From Pseudomonadota bacterium (GTDB taxonomy: Bacteria > Pseudomonadota > Gammaproteobacteria > Pseudomonadales > Moraxellaceae): a stretch of DNA of 44,424 bases. This document shows, piece by piece, positions 26,486-35,125 of this stretch (the stretch's first letter is position 1; each line of letters begins with the position of its first letter). The DNA is taken from positions 1 to 44,424 of the forward strand of contig JAJZHM010000005.1 in NCBI GenBank assembly GCA_021804485.1. Direction: 5' to 3'. The position numbers and the translations under genes were made by a program. Under the pieces are notes generated by a model. That model had not been told where the DNA came from and made no database searches. It saw only the letters and a list, made by a program, of their open reading frames with translations.

Positions 26486-27841
26486 ATGCAGGTGGCGCGC
26501 GAGGTGGTATCGTTGACCCAGACCCGGATGACGGTTACCCTGACATCGGATCGGGTACAGAAGGCCTATGATGAAGAGCTGGCCAAGGCACAGAAATCAG
26601 TTCGGATCAATGGATTTCGGCCTGGTAAAATCCCGCTCTCCGTTGTGCGTCAGCGCTATGGTGCCGCGATCCGCAAGGATGTTGTCCAGACGCTGGTTCA
26701 GCAGACTATTGCTTCGCTGGTTGAGGAAGAGCAGATGGACCTCGTCGGTTATCCGATGATCGAGCAGTTGGATCAGGAAGTTGGCAAAGATTTGTCTTTT
26801 GTGGCACTTTTTGAGGCATTCCCGCCGATACATCTGGATCAGTTGTCCTCATTGAGTGTTCATCGGCCAGAAGTTGAAATTACCGAAGCCGATGTTGATG
26901 AAATGCTGTTGACCCTGCGCCGGCAGGTTGCTACCTGGGATGTTGTGCAGCGTCCCATTGCAGCTGGAGATCGGGTCACTCTATTGCTGGGTGAAAAACC
27001 AGTTGATGGGGACGTGGTGGCCGAGTTGGACGATGTAGACTGGAGCAATGCCCAGCTTGAGCAGCTCATGCTGATTGAAAGTCAGCCAGCCCTTGATGGT
27101 CTGGACGCTCTTTATGGTATGGAAGCTGGGGCGAGCAAGATGCTTGATTTGACTTTCCATGAATACCATCCTGAGAAGGGTTGCAGTATTGATGTTGTGG
27201 TTCGGATGCCTGTTCGGGTTGAAAAGGTTGAGGAAGCCGTATTACCCGAAGTGGATGCTGAGTTCATGGCCCGTTACGATGATCAGGAATCAGCGGACCT
27301 GGAAAGCTTCCGTGGGCGCCTCAGGGAACTGATGCAAAATGAAGTGGGCAAGGCGGTGACCCGAATTCTGAAGCGTGGCGTGTTCCTGCAGATTGCGGAC
27401 CTGAATCCGGAAGCCCAAGCCCCACGCGCGCTTGTTGGCCCCGAATTGAGTCGGATTGGCAAGACGCTCGAGACACTGCGCGGGATTGAACGAATCAAAC
27501 TGACCGGCCTCGATCAGGATCAACGTATGCAACGCTTTACGGGTGAGGCCGAACAGTCTGCACGGATTGCACTGGTGATTCGCTCAATTGCCAAGGCCCA
27601 GAGCCTCAAGGTTAATGAGCAACGTCTGTACGAAGCAATCTCCAAAGTTGCTATGTTGTATGAGAATCCAGGCCAAGTCTTCGAGTTCATGTTGCGTGAT
27701 GAAAATGCCCGACGCAGCCTTGAATTTGATGTGCTGAGTGATCAGGCCTTGGAATGGGCTTTGGGTCAGGTCCAGGTGCAGAGTGATGTTGTTGGATATC
27801 GTGAAGTCTTTGCCCGTATTCCATCGGCACTGGCAGGTTGA
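26486..27841 (+). CDS. tig: Trigger factor (ribosome-associated chaperone, peptidyl-prolyl isomerase)
   Basis: Trigger factor binds L23 at the ribosome exit tunnel and shields nascent chains. The 451-residue product has the N-terminal ribosome-binding signature NGFRPGKIP at about 43-51. A central FKBP-like PPIase domain follows (about 150-245), with substitutions typical of diverged members, then a long helical C-terminal chaperone domain. GAGGA is 5 bases before the ATG. The T-rich terminator just upstream means its promoter must be very close or expression comes partly from etfBA read-through. Order tig-clpP-clpX-lon is conserved. Confidence 0.95.
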   Translation: MQVAREVVSLTQTRMTVTLTSDRVQKAYDEELAKAQKSVRINGFRPGKIPLSVVRQRYGAAIRKDVVQTLVQQTIASLVEEEQMDLVGYPMIEQLDQEVGKDLSFVALFEAFPPIHLDQLSSLSVHRPEVEITEADVDEMLLTLRRQVATWDVVQRPIAAGDRVTLLLGEKPVDGDVVAELDDVDWSNAQLEQLMLIESQPALDGLDALYGMEAGASKMLDLTFHEYHPEKGCSIDVVVRMPVRVEKVEEAVLPEVDAEFMARYDDQESADLESFRGRLRELMQNEVGKAVTRILKRGVFLQIADLNPEAQAPRALVGPELSRIGKTLETLRGIERIKLTGLDQDQRMQRFTGEAEQSARIALVIRSIAKAQSLKVNEQRLYEAISKVAMLYENPGQVFEFMLRDENARRSLEFDVLSDQALEWALGQVQVQSDVVGYREVFARIPSALAG

Positions 27842-27880
27842 CCATCAGAACATGGTTGATGGTTCCTGTGGTCCTTGACA

Positions 27881-27913
27881 GTCTGGAATGACTGGTCCAC
27901 CATCATTCCAGAC
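27881..27913 (+). promoter_or_regulatory. Perfect 11-bp stem-loop in the tig-clpP gap
   Basis: GTCTGGAATGA (27881-27891) and TCATTCCAGAC (27903-27913) are exact complements around an 11-base loop. A smaller dyad ACCATCA/TGATGGT lies at 27841-27863. No T-tract follows. A perfect TTGACA abuts the left arm (27875-27880), but the -10 at correct distance is poor. It may be an operator, a processing site or a 3' stabiliser. Confidence 0.5.
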
Positions 27914-27960
27914 TTGAATGGGATTTGATTTCTGGTAGGACTGAATCGAGAGCGTATGTT

Positions 27961-28596
27961 ATGAAGAATGACTTAGCGATGCCTGGATGGGGCGGTGCAT
28001 ATACCAGTGCATCAGGACTTGTACCCATGGTGGTGGAGCAATCCCCACGGGGAGAGCGGGCTTTTGATATTTATTCCCGTCTGTTGCGTGAGCGGGTGAT
28101 CTTCATTGTCGGGCCAATTGAAGACCATATGGCCAATCTGATCGTAGCCCAACTGCTTTTTCTTGAGTCGGAAAATCCGGATAAGGATATTCATCTTTAC
28201 ATCAATTCACCGGGTGGCTCCGTGTCGGCAGGGATGGCGATTTTTGATACCATGCGGTTTATCAAGCCGGATGTTTCAACCATGTGCTTGGGCATGGCGG
28301 CCAGCATGGGCGCTTTTCTGCTCTGTTCCGGTAGCAAAGGCAAACGCTATTGTCTGCCGAATGCCCGGGTGATGATCCATCAGCCATTGGGTGGCTTTCA
28401 GGGACAGGCCTCGGATATTGCGATTCATGCCCAAGAAATCCTGAAAACACGCGACAAGCTGAACCGGATTATGGCAGAAAACTGCAATCAGCCCCTTGAA
28501 CGGCTTGAAAAAGATACTGATCGGGATAACTTCATGGACGCCCAGGAAGCCCTGAGTTATGGTTTGGTGGATCACGTTTTGGAAAAGCGTCAATGA
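27961..28596 (+). CDS. clpP: ATP-dependent Clp protease proteolytic subunit
   Basis: ClpP forms the double heptameric serine-protease barrel used with ClpX or ClpA. The 211-residue product has catalytic S115 (AASMGAFLL), H140 (VMIHQPLGG) and D189 (TDRDNFM). [18 protein letters not shown] is the conserved strand-turn region. The ATG at 27961 gives the normal length; a TTG at 27925 in the same frame would add 12 residues. GAGAG lies upstream. clpX follows after 31 bases. Confidence 0.97.
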   Translation: MKNDLAMPGWGGAYTSASGLVPMVVEQSPRGERAFDIYSRLLRERVIFIVGPIEDHMANLIVAQLLFLESENPDKDIHLYINSPGGSVSAGMAIFDTMRFIKPDVSTMCLGMAASMGAFLLCSGSKGKRYCLPNARVMIHQPLGGFQGQASDIAIHAQEILKTRDKLNRIMAENCNQPLERLEKDTDRDNFMDAQEALSYGLVDHVLEKRQ

Positions 28597-28627
28597 CATG
28601 GCGTTTGGTCCTTATTGAGGAAGCAAG

Positions 28628-29923
28628 ATGACTGATGATCGTCATGGTCGGGATGACGGCAAACTGCTGTATTGTTCCTTCTGTAACAAAAGCCAGCACG
28701 AAGTCCGCAAGCTAATTGCGGGCCCTACTGTTTTTATTTGCGATGAGTGTGTCGCTCTCTGTAATGATATTATCAGGGAGCACATTCTGGAAGATGATGA
28801 AGCCAATAAAGGTGATCGGCTTCCGACTCCGCATGAGATCAAGGAATCGCTGGATGACTATGTCATAGGACAGGATCAGGCCAAGCGGGTTCTTGCTGTT
28901 GCGGTCTATAATCATTACAAGCGCCTGCGGGCGGGAATGAAAAAAGCTCAGAGCAAGGGGCACAGTACGGATGTAGAATTATCCAAGAGCAATATCCTGC
29001 TGATTGGATCAACAGGTTCCGGAAAGACCCTGCTTGCTGAAACCTTGGCCCGTTTGCTCAATGTGCCCTTTACGATGGCGGATGCGACAACATTAACGGA
29101 AGCCGGTTATGTTGGGGAGGATGTTGAAAACATCATTCAGAAGCTCTTGCAGAAATGCGACTATGATGTGGAGCGAGCTCAGCAGGGTATTGTTTATATT
29201 GATGAAATCGACAAGATTTCACGAAAAAGTGACAACCCGTCCATCACCAGGGATGTCTCTGGTGAAGGTGTGCAGCAGGCATTGCTCAAGCTGATTGAAG
29301 GCACGGTAGCCTCGGTGCCGCCTCAGGGTGGCCGGAAACACCCCCAACAGGAATTCCTGCAGGTTGATACATCGAACATCCTCTTTGTTTGTGGTGGTGC
29401 CTTCGCGGGTCTTGAGAAGGTTATTCGCAGCCGTTCGGATCAAAGTGGCATTGGTTTTGCGGCCTCGGTCAAGAGTCCCTCCGATGACAAGAACATTGGT
29501 GAAGCGTTGAAGGAAGTTGAGCCGGAAGACCTGATCAAGTTCGGATTGATTCCTGAATTTGTGGGTCGTCTGCCGGTGGTCGCAACGCTGGAGGATCTGG
29601 ACGAAGACGCACTTATGCAGATTTTGACGGCGCCGCGCAATGCGCTGACCAAACAGTACATCAAACTCTTTGGTATGGAAGGGGTCGATCTGGATTTCAG
29701 GGAAGAAGCCCTGCGCAAGGTGGCGCAAAAGGCCATGATTCGCAAGACGGGTGCGCGTGGATTGCGTTCTATTCTCGAAAATGCCTTGCTTTCGACCATG
29801 TATGATCTGCCGTCGTTGCAGGGTGTGTGTAAAGTGGTCGTGGATGAGTCTGCCATAGAGGGTCAGTCAAAACCCTTGCTGATCTATGAGCAGTCTGAGC
29901 CTTCCAAGGCAATGCCTGAATAA
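28628..29923 (+). CDS. clpX: ATP-dependent Clp protease ATP-binding subunit ClpX
   Basis: ClpX unfolds tagged substrates and feeds them to ClpP. The 431-residue product has the N-terminal zinc-binding domain with C16-x2-C19 and C38-x2-C41, Walker [12 protein letters not shown] and Walker [11 protein letters not shown]. The pore loop lies in the [11 protein letters not shown] region, and sensor motifs follow ([10 protein letters not shown] near the end). GAGGAAGC precedes the ATG at good spacing. It follows clpP in the usual operon. Confidence 0.98.
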   Translation: MTDDRHGRDDGKLLYCSFCNKSQHEVRKLIAGPTVFICDECVALCNDIIREHILEDDEANKGDRLPTPHEIKESLDDYVIGQDQAKRVLAVAVYNHYKRLRAGMKKAQSKGHSTDVELSKSNILLIGSTGSGKTLLAETLARLLNVPFTMADATTLTEAGYVGEDVENIIQKLLQKCDYDVERAQQGIVYIDEIDKISRKSDNPSITRDVSGEGVQQALLKLIEGTVASVPPQGGRKHPQQEFLQVDTSNILFVCGGAFAGLEKVIRSRSDQSGIGFAASVKSPSDDKNIGEALKEVEPEDLIKFGLIPEFVGRLPVVATLEDLDEDALMQILTAPRNALTKQYIKLFGMEGVDLDFREEALRKVAQKAMIRKTGARGLRSILENALLSTMYDLPSLQGVCKVVVDESAIEGQSKPLLIYEQSEPSKAMPE

Positions 29924-29970
29924 GGAATCCGTGGAAGTTTCTTCAAGGCTGGATCAAAATATTGGGTTTG

Positions 29971-30001
29971 CCCCTTGAACTCAATGATTCAGCCACGATA
30001 T
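29971..30001 (+). promoter_or_regulatory. Sigma-32 (heat-shock) type promoter upstream of lon
   Basis: CCCCTTGAA (29971-29979) matches the RpoH -35, followed by 14 bases and CACGATAT (29994-30001), a good match to CCCCATNT. It lies 80 bases before the lon start, as expected for a heat-shock protease. Confidence 0.65.
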
Positions 30002-30080
30002 CAGGAGAATAAGGTCTTTTTTGGCTCGGCTACCCCGCCGGGCAAATAAAGGCCAATCCGCCTTCTTTGAGAGAAATTTC

Positions 30081-32477
30081 ATGTCTCGGATCGATCTGGC
30101 TTTACCCCTGTTGCCCCTGCGTGATGTCGTTATCTATCCTTACATGGTTATTCCGCTCTTTGTTGGTCGGGATAAGTCCATACTGGCTCTTGAGGCCGCT
30201 ATGGATGCCGACAAAAAAATTGTGCTGGTCACTCAGCGGGATGCCCAGGAAGATGACCCGGATCAGGACGGTTTGTATGGCATGGGGACCATATCCCGAA
30301 TTCTGCAACTGCTGAAGTTGCCGGATGGTACGGTCAAGGTGCTGGTTGAAGGTGAACAGCGGGCGGTATTGCGTCAGGCACGAATGGTGTCTGCGGGATA
30401 TGTGCTTGCCGATATTGACATCGTTGCCGAGAGTCGCACGGACGAGGATACACGGCTGCTGGCGCGATCGTTGCTGAATCAGTTTGAGCAATACGTCAAA
30501 CTCTCCAAAAAGATTGCTGATGAAGTGCTGAGTTCAGTCTCGGCCATTGAAGAACCACATCGGCTTGTTGATACCATCGCGGCCCATCTGTCGTTAAGGA
30601 TTGAGGACCGGCAGCAGTTGCTTGAATCCATTGACCTTAATTTACGGGTTGAACAACTGATAGCATTGATGGAAAGCGAGATGGATATCCTGCGAATCGA
30701 GAAGAGGATTCGTGGGCGTGTCAAGAAGCAGATGGAGAAAAGTCAGCGCGAGTACTATCTGAATGAGCAAATGAAAGCCATCCAGAAAGAACTGGGAGAT
30801 CTTGACGAAGTACACAACGAAGCTGCCGAGTTGCAGAAAAAGGTTGAACAGTCCGGGATGCCTCCAGAAGCACGGCGCAAGGTTGATCTTGAGTTGCGCA
30901 AGTTGCGCATGATGTCGCCGATGTCAGCAGAAGCAACCGTTGTACGCAGCTATATTGACTGGATGCTGCAGGTTCCCTGGAAGAAGCGCAGTAAGGTTCG
31001 CATTGATTTGCCCAAAGCTCGTACATTGCTGGACCGGGACCATTTTGGGTTGGAGGAGGTTAAGGAGCGTATCCTTGAGTATCTCGCCGTGCAAAGTCGG
31101 GTCAAACAGATACGGGGGCCGATACTCTGTCTTGTTGGCCCTCCAGGTGTAGGCAAAACGTCGCTGGGTCAGTCTATTGCGCGTGCAACTCATCGTGAGT
31201 TTGTGCGTATGGCTCTGGGTGGTGTGCGCGATGAGGCTGAAATTCGTGGTCACCGTCGTACCTACATTGGTTCATTGCCAGGCAAACTCATTCAGAAGCT
31301 GAGCAAGGTTGGTGTGCGTAATCCTTTGTTCCTGCTTGATGAAATCGATAAGCTTGGTTCGGATATGCGAGGCGATCCTGCATCGGCGCTTCTAGAAGTC
31401 CTTGATCCGGAACAGAACAAGGCCTTTAACGATCATTATCTTGAAGTTGATTACGATCTTTCTGAGGTCATGTTTATCTGCACCGCCAATTCAATGAATA
31501 TTCCCGGGCCCCTGCTGGATCGTATGGAAGTCATTCGGATTCCAGGGTATACCGAAGATGAGAAGACCAGTATTGCCCGGCGTTATTTGCTGCCCAAGCA
31601 AATTGAACGTAATGGATTAAAGGAAAATGAGCTGCAGATTGACGACGATGTCGTGCGTGACCTGATTCGGTATTATACCCGAGAAGCAGGCGTCCGGGGA
31701 CTGGAGCGTGAGTTATCCAGGCTTTGCCGCAAAGTCGTTAAGGAGTCTGTCCTGCTGGATCGTCAGGGTGAGCGTGTACTGACGACCGCTGATCTGGAAC
31801 ACTATTCGGGTGTGCGCCGCTTCAGTTACGGGGAAGCAGAGAAGGAAGATCAAGTTGGACTGGTTACTGGGCTTGCCTGGACATCTGTTGGTGGTGATAT
31901 CCTTACCATTGAGGCCGTTGTCGTGCCGGGTAAGGGCAGAATACACAAGACGGGTTCCCTCGGTGATGTCATGCAGGAGTCAATTGCCGCTGCGTTGACG
32001 GTGGTTCGTGCACGGAGCCGGTCTTTGGGTATTGCTGCCGATAGCTTTGAAAAACATGATGTTCATGTTCATATCCCTGAGGGTGCCACACCCAAGGATG
32101 GTCCGAGTGCCGGCATTGCCTTGTGCACGGCGATTGTCTCTGTGCTGACCGGTATTCCAGTACGCGCCAATGTTGCCATGACCGGAGAAATTACCTTGCG
32201 TGGTCAGGTATTGCCGATTGGCGGGCTTAAGGAAAAACTGCTGGCAGCACACCGTAGTGGTATTCATACCGTCCTGATCCCGGAAGAGAACGTGCGTGAC
32301 CTTAAGGAGGTTCCTGAAAACATCAAGCAGGCACTGGATATTCATCCGGTACGTTGGATTGATCAGGTTCTCGATCTGGCGTTAAATGCGCCGCTTAGGC
32401 CCTTGCCCGTGAATGAGGTTGATGCAGTTGCTAGCAAAGGCGAGGATGAAGGCGAGGATCGACCGAGCACACATTGA
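30081..32477 (+). CDS. lon: ATP-dependent protease Lon (La)
   Basis: Lon is a homohexameric AAA+ serine protease that removes damaged and regulatory proteins. The 798-residue product has an N-terminal substrate-binding domain ([22 protein letters not shown]) and the conserved [18 protein letters not shown] helix. Walker A is GPPGVGKTS and Walker [11 protein letters not shown]. The C-terminal protease domain has the serine of [11 protein letters not shown] and the lysine of [13 protein letters not shown] chose the ATG at 30081 (GAGAG upstream); an in-frame start at 30021 would place a 20-residue extension over the leader. A heat-shock promoter precedes it. Confidence 0.97.
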   Translation: MSRIDLALPLLPLRDVVIYPYMVIPLFVGRDKSILALEAAMDADKKIVLVTQRDAQEDDPDQDGLYGMGTISRILQLLKLPDGTVKVLVEGEQRAVLRQARMVSAGYVLADIDIVAESRTDEDTRLLARSLLNQFEQYVKLSKKIADEVLSSVSAIEEPHRLVDTIAAHLSLRIEDRQQLLESIDLNLRVEQLIALMESEMDILRIEKRIRGRVKKQMEKSQREYYLNEQMKAIQKELGDLDEVHNEAAELQKKVEQSGMPPEARRKVDLELRKLRMMSPMSAEATVVRSYIDWMLQVPWKKRSKVRIDLPKARTLLDRDHFGLEEVKERILEYLAVQSRVKQIRGPILCLVGPPGVGKTSLGQSIARATHREFVRMALGGVRDEAEIRGHRRTYIGSLPGKLIQKLSKVGVRNPLFLLDEIDKLGSDMRGDPASALLEVLDPEQNKAFNDHYLEVDYDLSEVMFICTANSMNIPGPLLDRMEVIRIPGYTEDEKTSIARRYLLPKQIERNGLKENELQIDDDVVRDLIRYYTREAGVRGLERELSRLCRKVVKESVLLDRQGERVLTTADLEHYSGVRRFSYGEAEKEDQVGLVTGLAWTSVGGDILTIEAVVVPGKGRIHKTGSLGDVMQESIAAALTVVRARSRSLGIAADSFEKHDVHVHIPEGATPKDGPSAGIALCTAIVSVLTGIPVRANVAMTGEITLRGQVLPIGGLKEKLLAAHRSGIHTVLIPEENVRDLKEVPENIKQALDIHPVRWIDQVLDLALNAPLRPLPVNEVDAVASKGEDEGEDRPSTH

Positions 32478-32557
32478 CAGACATCCTTGGTGTCTAGCTT
32501 CATGCCGTGATCATCCAACTGGCTTTCCAAGGACTGCCTGCTGGTTCACGGGGAGGC

Positions 32558-34288
32558 ATGGAGAGGCTTGGAGAGGTTCATGTTGTAAATTATGGCGCGA
32601 ATATGCAGTTGATCAGGCAAAACTTTCCTGGTGCACCTTTTCCTGAATCATGGCCCGATCATCCAGAACTGGCCAAAGCAGTGCAGTTAATTGCGGCGGG
32701 ACAGAAAGATGAGGCGTATGCCGTATGTCATAGGCTGGTTCATGACAAAAAGGTGGAGCCGTTTAGTCGGTATTTGATGGCATTGTGTGCGCTTGAATGT
32801 GGCGAATTCATGGAAGCACAGGCTCAGATTGAGCGTGCGCTTCTATTGAATCCGCAGAATTTTGCTTTTTTGGATTTACTGGCCGTTATTCATGATCGTG
32901 CCGGCCGGGTTGAGATGGCGCTTGATGTGCTTCTCGAATTGGGTAACGCGTTTATGCGGTGTCATGATTTGGACCGCGCGATGGCAGTATATCGCCTCAT
33001 TATTGCCAAGGATTCCCAGAGAATGGCTGCCTATGCCAATCTTGGGCTCGTGATGGGTTTGAGTGGTGCATACGTCGAGGCTGCCAAGTCCATTTTTGTC
33101 GCAGTCTTGTTGGTTAGTAGGGTTCATCCTTCTCTTCCTCCTCTTGTACGTGATCTGGAACGTCATATTCACTTTTTGGCCGAAGCAGGGGCGGGAATTT
33201 TAGAAACTTCTCCGACTGGGGTAGTGAATCATGTTGATGAAGTGCTGACCAGTCTTGGCAGGGTTCTCAGCAACCTGAGAATGACTGAATGGGCTACAGC
33301 ATGCCATCGTATGGCGATTGAAATTCGTCCTGCATCAGCACTGGCTCATTGGAATCTTGCACTTGAACTGCTTTTGTCAGGTCATTATTCCGAAGGATGG
33401 TCCGAGTACGAATGGCGCTGGTTGAGAGAACCCACCATGAATCAGCGACGCAGGTTGCCTGTTCCTCGTTGGTTGGGGCATCGGCCATTGCCAAAGCGCA
33501 TTATGGTTTTTGCTGAGCAGGGGTTTGGAGACACGCTTCAGTTTGCACCTCTTGTATCTCAGCTTGCTGAGCAAGGAGTGCGGGTGGTGTTTCAGGTTTA
33601 CCCACAACTTGTACGTTTGCTTGCCCATAATATGAACAATGAACATGTAACAGTTATGTCGCTTCCGGGTCATCCCGATCTGATGGGTACAGATGAACCG
33701 GTCGATTCTTTTGTCGCATTGATGAGCCTTGCTCATTTTATGAGGCTGGATTCGAAGACGCTGCCGTTACAGAAGAATGTTCTGGTTCCCGTAGATGAGG
33801 ATGTGGTTCGTTGGGCACAATGGCTGGGACCGGCAAGCCGCTGGCGCATTGGTATCGCTTGGTCCGGGAATGTAAACCAGACCGATAATCTGGCGAGATC
33901 GTTGCCCAAAGCAGACTTGATGCGACTCTTGCAGGTCAATGGTGTGGAATGGATTTCCCTGCAGGTTGGAGAGAGGAATGCCGACTTTGCGGACTGTGCT
34001 GGCAGGAATCCCGTTTCGCAATTGCAGGATTTTGCAGATACGGCGGCGCTCATTCAATTGGTTGATATGGTTATTACCGTTGATACCGCTGTTGCACATC
34101 TGGCTGCTGCCATGGGTAAAACAGTGTGGGTACTTCTGGCCTTTGCATCTGATTGGCGATGGGGTATCGAGGGTGAGGCGTCAAACTGGTATCCATCGGC
34201 CCGACTCTTTCGTCAGAAGACGATTGGAGGGTGGGATGGGGTCGTTGGACAGGTAATCAGCGAATTAAATCTTCTAAGTATGCAATGA
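32558..34288 (+). CDS. TPR protein with C-terminal GT9-like glycosyltransferase domain
   Basis: This roughly 576-residue protein begins with TPR-like helical repeats (about 35-180 and 235-290; for example ALLLNPQNFAFLDLLAV and YANLGLVMGLSGAYVEAAKS). It ends with a domain resembling ADP-heptose:LPS heptosyltransferases: MVFAEQGFGDTLQFAPLV, WRIGIAWSGN and TVDTAVAHLAAAMGKTVW. Donor and acceptor are unknown. Starts at 32507 (GTG), 32558 (ATG with GGGAGG too close) and 32603 (ATG) are all possible. The gene stands between lon and hupB, which are usually adjacent, so it is an insertion. A glycosylation role, perhaps on surface proteins, is inference. Confidence 0.78.
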   Translation: MERLGEVHVVNYGANMQLIRQNFPGAPFPESWPDHPELAKAVQLIAAGQKDEAYAVCHRLVHDKKVEPFSRYLMALCALECGEFMEAQAQIERALLLNPQNFAFLDLLAVIHDRAGRVEMALDVLLELGNAFMRCHDLDRAMAVYRLIIAKDSQRMAAYANLGLVMGLSGAYVEAAKSIFVAVLLVSRVHPSLPPLVRDLERHIHFLAEAGAGILETSPTGVVNHVDEVLTSLGRVLSNLRMTEWATACHRMAIEIRPASALAHWNLALELLLSGHYSEGWSEYEWRWLREPTMNQRRRLPVPRWLGHRPLPKRIMVFAEQGFGDTLQFAPLVSQLAEQGVRVVFQVYPQLVRLLAHNMNNEHVTVMSLPGHPDLMGTDEPVDSFVALMSLAHFMRLDSKTLPLQKNVLVPVDEDVVRWAQWLGPASRWRIGIAWSGNVNQTDNLARSLPKADLMRLLQVNGVEWISLQVGERNADFADCAGRNPVSQLQDFADTAALIQLVDMVITVDTAVAHLAAAMGKTVWVLLAFASDWRWGIEGEASNWYPSARLFRQKTIGGWDGVVGQVISELNLLSMQ

Positions 34289-34724
34289 ACGCGTTGTGCA
34301 AGATTGTTCGTGTTGGTGACGCGCATAACAAATGAGTTAATCTTTGGATTCGACACGAGGCTGCAAAGATGGCAGGAAGTAATATTAGCCAACTTGTGCA
34401 ATAATCCGTTAAAATTATTGTTGTGATAATCAGGCATGGTTGGAACAACGGTGTTTTGACTGACTGCTGTCTATGGTCGGTGGCATCAATTCTTATTGCC
34501 TTATGCAGGATATTGTTAGTCTTGAGTGGCGCTGTCAGGCGGCTTGGCAATGTTTCAAGGTGTCGGGTAATGCTGAGAATAACTGCAATTTTGCATCATG
34601 CCTTGACACTTGCACTAGGGGATAGGTATAAAATGCAGTCCGTCGAGGGTGCGGGTGATTCGGGCTGAGGCTGGGTCGGCGCAGGTTTTATTTCAACACA
34701 GAGCAGAGCTGCAAGGGGTTAAAT
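34289..34724 (+). other. 436-base noncoding region upstream of hupB
   Basis: No gene is supported here. An 81-codon open frame at 34423-34668 has no Shine-Dalgarno, unusual composition, and runs through the hupB promoter. Visible elements are an ATTAT/ATAAT dyad near 34417-34433 and the hupB promoter at 34603-34632, leaving about 90 bases of leader. A small RNA cannot be excluded. Confidence 0.45.
34603..34632 (+). promoter_or_regulatory. hupB promoter
   Basis: A perfect -35 TTGACA (34603-34608), an 18-base spacer and -10 TATAAA (34627-34632). It stands about 93 bases before the GTG start. Confidence 0.75.
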
Positions 34725-35000
34725 GTGAATAAATCGGATTTAGTGGACGCTATTGCGGAAGGCGCAGAATTAACCAAGGCTGACGCTGGGCGTGCCTTGG
34801 ATGCTCTGCTGGATGCTGTGACTCAGGCATTGAAGTCAGGGGATACCGTAACCTTAGTTGGTTTCGGAACTTTTGCGGTTAAGGATCGTGCAGCACGTAC
34901 AGGACGGGATCCACGTTCGGGTAATGAAATCCAGATTGCTGCCAGCAAGGTTCCTGGATTTAAGCCAGGCAAAGTTCTGAAGAGCAGTGTCAACGTCTGA
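34725..35000 (+). CDS. hupB: DNA-binding protein HU-beta
   Basis: HU bends and compacts DNA as a dimer. The 91-residue product shows [19 protein letters not shown], the signature [18 protein letters not shown] and the DNA-inserting arm followed by [15 protein letters not shown]. The start is GTG at 34725, with AAGGGG about 7 bases upstream. It is closed by a terminator at 35029-35057 and has its own strong promoter, so it is monocistronic. Confidence 0.98.
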   Translation: MNKSDLVDAIAEGAELTKADAGRALDALLDAVTQALKSGDTVTLVGFGTFAVKDRAARTGRDPRSGNEIQIAASKVPGFKPGKVLKSSVNV

Positions 35001-35028
35001 TACTCGCCGTGCGCTGTTTTGAATGACT

Positions 35029-35057
35029 CCTCAGGCAGAATATGCCTGAGGATTTTT
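35029..35057 (+). terminator. Rho-independent terminator after hupB
   Basis: CCTCAGGCA (35029-35037) pairs perfectly with TGCCTGAGG (35043-35051) around GAATA, followed by ATTTTTG. It separates hupB from ppiD. Confidence 0.9.
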
Positions 35058-35125
35058 GTTTGCTGGGAACATGTTTTTAATAGAATGTTTCTTTTTCAGA
35101 AGTGCCGGTTAGCAAGGGGTGTGTC

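Noticed and set aside
27913-27945. Sigma-32 promoter for clpP (CTTGAA at 27913)
   Set aside because: The -35 core is good but no CCCCATNT-like element follows at 12-17 bases.
34423-34668. 81-codon open frame upstream of hupB
   Set aside because: No Shine-Dalgarno, and it passes through the strong hupB promoter.
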